DNA from: WHSW01 sp963769945
GTDB taxonomy: Bacteria; Actinomycetota; Thermoleophilia; Solirubrobacterales; 70-9
Direction of reading: 5' to 3'
NCBI GenBank assembly: GCA_963769945.1
Contig: CAVYOA010000013.1
Location: forward strand, 62,001 to 126,000
DNA length: 64,000 nucleotides
Both the position numbers and the translations under genes were made by a program. Of this stretch, positions 58,116-64,000 are shown piece after piece. Every line of letters starts with the position of its first letter. Within the stretch, counting starts at the first letter, position 1. The notes beneath the pieces are model-generated. The model ran no database searches. It worked only from the letters and a program-made list of their open reading frames with translations, and was not told the origin of the DNA.

Positions 58116-58334
58116 ATGAAAGCGCGCGTGCTGATCAGGCCGAAGGAGGGAATTCTCGACCCGCAGGGCAAGGCCGTCGAGCGAGCCTTGCCCGCGCTCG
58201 GATTCGACGGTGTCTCGCATGTTCGCGTCGGCCGCATGGTCGAGCTCGAGGTCGACGACGACGCCGACCTCGATGCCCTCTGCCACAAGCTCCTGGCAAA
58301 CACCCTGATCGAGGACTACGAGATCATCACGTGA
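58116..58334 (+). CDS. purS: Phosphoribosylformylglycinamidine synthase subunit PurS
   Basis: 72 residues, normal for PurS: KARVLIRPKEGILDPQGKAVERALPALGFDGV, then VGRMVELEVDDDADLDALCHKLLANTLIEDY. Small partner of PurQ and PurL in FGAM synthase. Overlaps purQ by 4 bases. Confidence 0.95.
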   Translation: MKARVLIRPKEGILDPQGKAVERALPALGFDGVSHVRVGRMVELEVDDDADLDALCHKLLANTLIEDYEIIT

Positions 58335-59002
58335 TCGGAGTGCTGCAGTTCCCTGGCTCCTGCGACGAGCGCGACGCCGTGCAGGCTTGTCAGCGAGTCG
58401 GCGAAGCTCGCCTGGTCTGGCACGACGAGACCGACCTCGGCGAGCTCGACGCCATCGTCATCCCCGGAGGTTTCTCCTACGGCGATTACCTGCGCGCGGG
58501 CGCAATCGCGCGCTTCTCACCAGCGATGGAGGCGGTTAGGCGGTTCGCCGACGAGGGTGGCCCGGTGCTGGGAATCTGCAACGGCTTCCAGGTTCTTTGC
58601 GAAGCGGGGCTGCTGCCCGGAGCCCTACTGGCGAACTCGGGGCTTCGGTTCTTATGCCGGCAGGTGACGCTCGAGGTCGTCAGCGCCGACACGGCAGCCA
58701 CCGCGGCCTGCGCGCCGGGTGACCGGCTCTCGATCCCGGTCAAGCACATGAGCGGGCGCTGGTTCGCGCCGCCGCAGCTACTGAGCGAGCTCGAAGGCCA
58801 GCGGCAGATCGTTTTCCGCTACGTCGCCGGTGACAACCCCAACGGCTCGATCGGCGATGTCGCCGGAGTCGCCAACGAGGCGGGAAACGTCGTCGGCCTC
58901 ATGCCTCACCCAGAGCACGCGGTCGACGCTCTAACCGGTTCGGCTGACGGGCTCGCTCTGTTCGAATCGTTGACCCGGTCGGCGGCGCTCGCCGCGGCGT
59001 GA
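58331..59002 (+). CDS. purQ: Phosphoribosylformylglycinamidine synthase subunit PurQ (glutaminase)
   Basis: 223 residues. IGVLQFPGSCDERDAVQAC, nucleophile Cys in PVLGICNGFQVLCEAGLLPG, and GLMPHPEHAVD with the catalytic His. GTG 58331 overlaps purS. Usual next gene purL is missing; a sulfotransferase overlaps by 4 bases instead. Confidence 0.96.
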   Translation: MIGVLQFPGSCDERDAVQACQRVGEARLVWHDETDLGELDAIVIPGGFSYGDYLRAGAIARFSPAMEAVRRFADEGGPVLGICNGFQVLCEAGLLPGALLANSGLRFLCRQVTLEVVSADTAATAACAPGDRLSIPVKHMSGRWFAPPQLLSELEGQRQIVFRYVAGDNPNGSIGDVAGVANEAGNVVGLMPHPEHAVDALTGSADGLALFESLTRSAALAAA

Positions 59003-59895
59003 GCCGGTTCGGCTTCGGGCGACGCAGCCGCCCCAACCATGCCCCAACACCGTTCGTGGTCGGCGTCGGGCGCTCGGGCACGACGCTGCTGCGTTTGATG
59101 CTCGACTCGCACCCCGAGCTGACGATCCCGGCCGAGACGCAGTTCGTGCCCGCGGTGATCGAAGCCGCACGTGGTGGCGGCGCGGACGCCGTCGATCTGA
59201 TCATCTCCTCGCGCACGTGGGGTGACTTCGGTATCGATGCCGGCGAGTTTCGCGATCTCACCGCGACGCTCGACGGCGACGACGTCGCCGCGATCCTGCG
59301 GACGTTCTACTCGCTGTGCGCGCGCGAGGCCGGAAAGCCGCGCTGGGGAGACAAGACGCCGGCCTATGTTCGGCACATGCGCGAGATTGGCTCGATACTG
59401 CACGAGGCGTGCTTCATCCATCTGATCCGCGACGGGCGCGATGTCGCTGTTTCGCGCCGGCGCCGGGGCATGGGTGCGGACAAGCCGATGGCAGACACCG
59501 CACGCCTGTGGAATGGCCGCATCATCGACGCCCGCAAGCAGGCGAAGCGGCTTCGAGGTCGCTATCTCGAGCTGCGTTATGAGGCTCTCGTCGCCGACCC
59601 GGAGTCACAACTGCGAGCGGCATGCGAGCTCTGCGAGCTGGAGTTCTCGCCGGCGATGCTCGACTATCACCGCGGCGCTGAGGCCAGAATCGGCGAGCTT
59701 GGGCGCAACCTGCCGGCCACCGGCGGGCGGCTGGCGAGGTCGGCGGCGGAGCGGACCGCGGCGCATGCGCTGACCGGCAAGCCGCCCACAAGCGAGCGCA
59801 GCGGCAGCTGGCGAACGGCGATGAGCCCCGCGGAGCAGGCGGAGTTCGAGTCGGTGGCGGGAGAGCTACTGCGCGAGCTCGGCTACGACGAGTAA
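58999..59895 (+). CDS. Sulfotransferase (paralog 1)
   Basis: 298 residues from GTG 58999. PAPS motif VGRSGTTLLRLMLDSHPELTIPAETQ, KPRWGDKTPAYVRHMREI, and FIHLIRDGRDVAVSRR with the 3' phosphate site. Transfers sulfate from PAPS to a sugar, lipid or other hydroxyl. Close relative of the next two genes. Start overlaps purQ. Confidence 0.92.
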   Translation: MSRFGFGRRSRPNHAPTPFVVGVGRSGTTLLRLMLDSHPELTIPAETQFVPAVIEAARGGGADAVDLIISSRTWGDFGIDAGEFRDLTATLDGDDVAAILRTFYSLCAREAGKPRWGDKTPAYVRHMREIGSILHEACFIHLIRDGRDVAVSRRRRGMGADKPMADTARLWNGRIIDARKQAKRLRGRYLELRYEALVADPESQLRAACELCELEFSPAMLDYHRGAEARIGELGRNLPATGGRLARSAAERTAAHALTGKPPTSERSGSWRTAMSPAEQAEFESVAGELLRELGYDE

Positions 59896-60024
59896 CTGCG
59901 GCCGGAACTACCGCCGTCCTGAACTACTGCCGCCACCTCCTCGGCTTCGCCTGCGGCGGTGCGGCTCGCGGTCTGGGCGACGATTGTCCAGCTGGGCGGC
60001 GGAGTTGCAACACTCTCGGGCGTC

Positions 60025-61086
60025 ATGGCTTACGACTACTCGCTTCGCTTCCTTCGCAATCGCCGCCTGCGCGGGCGGGCCGAGGGCGTCGCCCCGGCAC
60101 CGTTCGTCGTCGGCGTCGGGCGCTCGGGCACGACGCTGCTGCGGATGATGCTTGACGCTCACCCCGAGCTTGCGATGCCGCCGGAGACGCACTTCATCAA
60201 CCCCTTCATCCAGGCGTCGGGCAAGCTGCGCTTCGACGCCAAGACCGCTACGCGCGCGATCGTTCGCGACCAGCGCCGGCGCTGGAACGACTTCGGCCTC
60301 GACGAGCACGAACTGCTGGCGGCGATGGAAGCCTTGGAGCCCTTCAACACCAGCGACGCCCTGCGTGCCTTCTACCTCCTCTACGCCCGCTCGCAGGGCA
60401 AGCCGCGCTGGGGCGACAAGACGCCCGACTACGTGCGCAAGATGAAGAAGGTTCAGAAGACGCTGCCGGAGGCTCGCTTCATCCACGTCATTCGCGATGG
60501 GCGCGACGCCGGGCTCTCACAGAACGCGCGCATCGCAAAGCGGGGCAAGGAGCCGCTTCCTCCGCGCGAGATGGCGCGGCGCTGGCGCAAGAAGATCGCC
60601 AAGTCGCAGCTCGACGCCAAGGAGGTCGAGCACTACATGGAGGTTCGCTACGAGGATCTGATCGACGACACCGAGGGGGTGCTGCACCGGATCTGCGACC
60701 ACATCGAGCTCGAGTTCGATCCGGCGATGCTCACCTACCACGAGCGCGCGGGTGAACGGCTGCAGGAGATGGCCGGCGCCCTGCCGGCGAAGAAGGGGCG
60801 CCCCGAGCGCGAGGCCGGCGAACGGGTGGCGGCGCATGCGATGACGACGAAGCCGCCCGACGCCGAGCGAGTAGCGGTATGGAAGCGCGAGATGAGCGCC
60901 GAGGAGAACGCCGAGTTCGAGGAGACGGCAGGACAGTTGCTCGACGACCTCGGCTACGAGACACAGACGCCACCGCAGAGCTGGACGCCGCGCGAGGAAT
61001 GGGCGGGCTCGAAGGCGCATGTCGACCGCGGCAGTGGTAGTGGCGGGCTGCTCACGCGCCTGCGCGGCGGCTCCGGCGCCGAGTAG
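60025..61086 (+). CDS. Sulfotransferase (paralog 2)
   Basis: 353 residues. FVVGVGRSGTTLLRMMLDAHPELAMPPETHF, KPRWGDKTPDYVRKMKKV, FIHVIRDGRDAGLSQNARI and EVRYEDLIDD. Longer tail with Gly/Arg-rich end (SGSGGLLTRLRGGSG). ATG 60025 chosen because the longer upstream frame lacks similarity. About 130 bases of non-coding sequence precede it. Confidence 0.92.
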   Translation: MAYDYSLRFLRNRRLRGRAEGVAPAPFVVGVGRSGTTLLRMMLDAHPELAMPPETHFINPFIQASGKLRFDAKTATRAIVRDQRRRWNDFGLDEHELLAAMEALEPFNTSDALRAFYLLYARSQGKPRWGDKTPDYVRKMKKVQKTLPEARFIHVIRDGRDAGLSQNARIAKRGKEPLPPREMARRWRKKIAKSQLDAKEVEHYMEVRYEDLIDDTEGVLHRICDHIELEFDPAMLTYHERAGERLQEMAGALPAKKGRPEREAGERVAAHAMTTKPPDAERVAVWKREMSAEENAEFEETAGQLLDDLGYETQTPPQSWTPREEWAGSKAHVDRGSGSGGLLTRLRGGSGAE

Positions 61087-61099
61087 CCTCCGCGCCGTC

Positions 61100-62044
61100 A
61101 TGGGAATCCTCTCGAGATTGCGAGGCGACGAGCCCAGCGGCGAGCCGATCCCGTTCGTGGTCGGCATGAACCGCTCCGGCACGACGCTGCTGCGGATGAT
61201 GCTCGACGCGCACCCCGACCTGACGATCCCACCGGAGACGCATTTCGTCCCCGACCTGATCAAGGCCGCGCGCGAAGACAACGCAACCCCCGAGAGCGCG
61301 CTCGAGGCAATGAAGTCGGCGCGTGAATGGAACGACTTCGGCTTCTCTGACGAAGAGATGCTTGGCCGCCTGCGGGCCCTGCCCGCGGTCGAGGCCGGGC
61401 CCGCGGTGCGCACCTTTTATGACGCCTATTCCGAGCAACAGGGCAAGCCGCGCTGGGGCGAGAAGACGCCGACCTACGTGCAGAAGATGAAGCTGATTCA
61501 GCGGGCGCTGCCCGAGGCGCGCTTCGTGCATGTGATCCGTGACGGTCGCGACGTCGCGCTGTCGGTTCTCGACCGCACCGTGCGCGATCTCAGCGCTGGT
61601 GACATCGCCAAGCGCTGGCAGAAAAAGATCACCAAAGCGCGCGAGGACTCGCCGAAGCTTCGCCACTACATCGAGATTCGCTACGAAGACCTGATTCTCG
61701 ACACGGAACCGGTGCTGCGAAAGGTCTGCGAGTTCATCGAGTTGCCGTGGGACGAGGCGATGCTGTCCTACCACGAGCGCTCAGGCGAGCGGCTGAAGGA
61801 GATGGCGCGAGCGCTGCCCGCCGACGGACGCGCCAAAGAGCTCAGCGTCGAGCGGCGCATGGCCACCCACGCGATGACGACAAAGCCGCCGAGCGCCGAT
61901 CGCGTCGCGCGCTGGCGGACGCAGATGACGCCCGACCAGCGTCAGGAGTTCGAGGCGATCGCCGGCGGGCTGCTCGACGAGCTCGGATATCCGACCGGCC
62001 CTGATGCGGTCGAGCGCGCCACCGCCCTGATCGAAGCTGCTTGA
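61100..62044 (+). CDS. Sulfotransferase (paralog 3)
   Basis: 314 residues. FVVGMNRSGTTLLRMMLDAHPDLTIPPETHF, KPRWGEKTPTYVQKMKLI, FVHVIRDGRDVALSVLD, EIRYEDLILD. Very similar to paralog 2, so a recent duplication. Stop overlaps the following glycosyltransferase region; start ATG 61100 lies 14 bases after the previous stop. Confidence 0.92.
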   Translation: MGILSRLRGDEPSGEPIPFVVGMNRSGTTLLRMMLDAHPDLTIPPETHFVPDLIKAAREDNATPESALEAMKSAREWNDFGFSDEEMLGRLRALPAVEAGPAVRTFYDAYSEQQGKPRWGEKTPTYVQKMKLIQRALPEARFVHVIRDGRDVALSVLDRTVRDLSAGDIAKRWQKKITKAREDSPKLRHYIEIRYEDLILDTEPVLRKVCEFIELPWDEAMLSYHERSGERLKEMARALPADGRAKELSVERRMATHAMTTKPPSADRVARWRTQMTPDQRQEFEAIAGGLLDELGYPTGPDAVERATALIEAA

Positions 62045-62049
62045 CGCCG

Positions 62050-63141
62050 ATGCGCATCGGCATCGTGACCAAGTGGTTCGCCTCGGGCCAGGCCGTCGTC
62101 TCACGACAGCTGCGCTCGGCCTTGGATGAGCTCGGTCACGAGACCTTCATCCTCGCCAAGCAGGGCAAGGGCCCGCGAGCCCAACAGGAGCGCGTCGTCG
62201 ACCCGGTCTGGGACCAGCCGGGCGTCACCCACAGCGAGGAGGCCGACATCCCCGAGGCCGAGTACCTCGCCTGGACGCGGGCGAACTCGATCGACACCGT
62301 GCTCTGTGACCAAAACGATCAGTTCGCCGAGATCGCCGCGCTTCGCGCCAGCGGCGTGAAGACGATCGGCCGTTTCGTCTGGGAGAGCTTCGCCGCCGAG
62401 GATGCGAGGCCGGCGACGGAGGCCTACGACGTCATCTACTCCTTCACCCGCGCCGAGCAGCAGCGCTACCTGACGCTCGGGATCGAGAGCCCGCTGCTGG
62501 TCTGGGGGTGTCATCCGGAGCTCGTCGCGGTCGGCGAGCGAGCTGCCAGCGACGAGCAGGAAGACGATCTCGTCCGCTTTTATGTTCCCGGCAGCTTCAT
62601 GGGCAAGCGAAAGCCCTTCCCAGAGATCGTCGAGTCGTTCGTACGCGCCGACGGTGACCATCTACGGCTGCTGATCCGCGGTCAGGTCGACCGCAAGGCG
62701 AACAAGCTCGTCAAAGCGGCCGGTGGCGATCCGCGCGTCGTGATCGAGCTCGAGGATCGCCCCACCGACGAACACCTGCGCCAGTTCGCCGCCTGCGACG
62801 TCTGCCTCTCCCCCTCGCGCTGGGAGGGCCTCGGCTTGCCGCTGTATGAGGCAGTCGCCTTCGCGATGCCGTCGATCACCAACGATTCGCCGCCGATGAA
62901 CGAGGTGGTGCTCGATGGCGTCAACGGGATTTGCGTCGACTCAATCGCGTGGGGCGAGGCTGGTTCGGGCATCCCCGCTTTCGATCCCGACTTCGACCAG
63001 CTCACGGCTGCAATTGAGCGTCTTGGGGACGCGGACGAGCGCCAACGATTGAGCGCAGGCGCGCGCGAGCTGCGCGAGGGAGAACGCAGTTGGGAACGAA
63101 CCAAGGAAGGGCTCGAAGGCCTACTCGCCGGCGTCTCGTGA
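62050..63141 (+). CDS. Glycosyltransferase family 4-like protein (paralog B)
   Basis: 363 residues from ATG 62050. RIGIVTKWFASGQAVVSRQLRSALDELGHETFIL, CDQNDQFAEIAALR, TIGRFVWESF, VWGCHPELVA, and the nucleotide-sugar region VCLSPSRWEGLGLPLYEAVAF with NEVVLDGVNGICV. Shares its architecture with the copies at 48576 and 63138. Last four bases overlap the next start (GTGA). Confidence 0.88.
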   Translation: MRIGIVTKWFASGQAVVSRQLRSALDELGHETFILAKQGKGPRAQQERVVDPVWDQPGVTHSEEADIPEAEYLAWTRANSIDTVLCDQNDQFAEIAALRASGVKTIGRFVWESFAAEDARPATEAYDVIYSFTRAEQQRYLTLGIESPLLVWGCHPELVAVGERAASDEQEDDLVRFYVPGSFMGKRKPFPEIVESFVRADGDHLRLLIRGQVDRKANKLVKAAGGDPRVVIELEDRPTDEHLRQFAACDVCLSPSRWEGLGLPLYEAVAFAMPSITNDSPPMNEVVLDGVNGICVDSIAWGEAGSGIPAFDPDFDQLTAAIERLGDADERQRLSAGARELREGERSWERTKEGLEGLLAGVS

Positions 63142-64000
63142 GAGTCGGCGTCGTCACGAAGTGGTTCAACCGTGGCCAGCCCGTGGTCGGGCGCCAGACG
63201 CGCTCGGCGCTCGACTCGCTCGGCCACGAGACCTTCATCCTGGCGCGGCCGAAGAAAGAGCGCGGTCCTCGGCCGGGCGCGCTCGACCGCGACGACGTCT
63301 GGGATCAGCCCGCAGTAACCGAAGCCTCGGCCTACGAAATCCCGCTCGGCGAGTACGAACGCTGGGTCGCCGACAACGGGATCGAGGCCGTTTTCTGCGA
63401 CCAGAACTATCAGTTTGAGGAGCTGGCTTCGCTTCGCGCACGGGGCGTGAGGACGATCGGCCGCTTCGTCTGGGAGCACTTCGCTGCCGAGCACGTGACC
63501 GGGGCGCAAGCAGCGTTCGACGTGATCTTCTCGTTCACGCGCGCCGAGCAGGCCCGCTACGGCGACATGGGGATCGACAGTCCCTACGTGCCCTGGGGGT
63601 GTCATCCCGAGCTGCTGGCGGTAGTAGCAGCGGAGGGGATTGGCGAGGAGGCTGAGGGGGCCTCATCCCCTCGATCTGCCTCACCTGACACCGTTTCGTT
63701 CGTGTTCCCGGGCGGGTTCTTGGGGCATCGCAATCCTTTGCCGGCGGTCTTGGAGGCGTTTGAGAGAACGGATGACCCGCGGTTTCGGTTGGTCGTTCGC
63801 GCCCAGGTGGAGCGCAAACAGGTGCGGCCGGCGCACGAGGCGGCCGCGCGTGATCCGCGGATCGAGGTACGGATCGCCGATCTGCCCACCGCCGAGCATC
63901 TGCGCCAGCAGGCGAGCTTCGACGTTTGCCTCTCTCCAGCTCGGTGGGAAGGGTTGGGATTGCCGTTGTACGAGGCGATTGCGTTCGGTCAGCCAGCCAT
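63138..64000 (+). CDS. Glycosyltransferase family 4-like protein (paralog C), cut by window edge
   Basis: 287 residues seen from GTG 63138. RVGVVTKWFNRGQPVVGRQTRSALDSLGHETFIL, DDVWDQPAVTEASAYEIP, CDQNYQFEELASLRARG, TIGRFVWEHF, then VCLSPARWEGLGLPLYEAIAFGQP at the edge. An extra acidic, Ser-rich insert (about 163-182, EEAEGASSPRSASP) sits between the domains. Remaining C-terminus is outside the window. Confidence 0.88.
   Translation, partial: MRVGVVTKWFNRGQPVVGRQTRSALDSLGHETFILARPKKERGPRPGALDRDDVWDQPAVTEASAYEIPLGEYERWVADNGIEAVFCDQNYQFEELASLRARGVRTIGRFVWEHFAAEHVTGAQAAFDVIFSFTRAEQARYGDMGIDSPYVPWGCHPELLAVVAAEGIGEEAEGASSPRSASPDTVSFVFPGGFLGHRNPLPAVLEAFERTDDPRFRLVVRAQVERKQVRPAHEAAARDPRIEVRIADLPTAEHLRQQASFDVCLSPARWEGLGLPLYEAIAFGQPA

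Noticed and set aside
63640..63700. Possible inserted element in glycosyltransferase paralog C
   Set aside because: Slightly different base use and an acidic Ser-rich insert, but the frame is kept and no repeats or target duplication are visible; a linker is more likely.

Overview
This window is about two-thirds G+C, densely coded, and looks like chromosomal DNA of an actinobacterium, most likely the Solirubrobacterales/Thermoleophilia lineage. The lineage is inferred from gene content: dnaK-grpE-dnaJ-hspR in one run, an inositol-phosphate synthase next to a CDP-alcohol (phosphatidylinositol-phosphate-type) synthase, a mycothiol-type alcohol dehydrogenase paired with a metallo-hydrolase, several Tat-exported ferritin-like proteins, and frequent GTG/TTG starts. 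I see no plasmid, phage, insertion sequence, CRISPR array or rRNA. No gene-free stretch exceeds about 300 bases; the longest poorly coded interval (57690-58115) holds a regulator remnant.

Layout. 1-4475: lipid and fatty-acid genes (thiolase cut by the window edge, sterol-desaturase-like hydroxylase, 3-hydroxyacyl-CoA dehydrogenase) and a CNNM/CorC-type membrane protein. 4586-8217: a coupled run of a PLP decarboxylase, an amidinotransferase-fold hydrolase and an M20 carbamoylase-like peptidase, which could convert arginine to putrescine. 8300-9021: a secreted CAP protein behind a probable cyclic-di-AMP riboswitch. 9132-14467: flavoprotein, amino-acid permease, universal stress protein, enolase-superfamily protein and FAH-family protein, with a tRNA-Asp; this stretch is full of apparent one-base frameshifts. 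14496-17001: a ferritin-like protein behind a perfect 20-bp palindrome, and a polytopic glycosyltransferase. 17090-21141: an overlapping cyclopropane-fatty-acid operon. 21426-29463: tRNA-Val, formaldehyde-detoxification pair, TatA, cupredoxin, two ferritin-like proteins, SDR, glycoside hydrolase, Lgt, tRNA-Glu, ornithine carbamoyltransferase. 29554-40113: histone-H1-like protein, rRNA methyltransferase, flavin oxidoreductase, uracil-DNA glycosylase, a glycosyltransferase-PHP fusion, inositol-lipid genes, endonuclease III and cytochrome c. 40251-48536: heat-shock block (dnaK-grpE-dnaJ-hspR, then clpB). 48576-64000: purine genes (purD, purE, purB, purC, purS, purQ) interleaved with glycosyltransferases, sulfotransferases, a P450 and a CsoR regulator.

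How parts may work together. HspR probably controls its own operon and clpB; related inverted repeats lie upstream of dnaK and clpB, and clpB appears to be transcribed as a leaderless message. The 56.7-64 kb end holds four sulfotransferases and two closely related family-4-type glycosyltransferases (a third copy is at 48.6 kb), suggesting assembly of a sulfated surface glycan or glycolipid.

A striking global feature is at least eleven places where removing one base restores a conserved reading frame and gives a family-typical length. These most likely reflect assembly or sequencing indels, but they must be checked before any of these genes is called a pseudogene.
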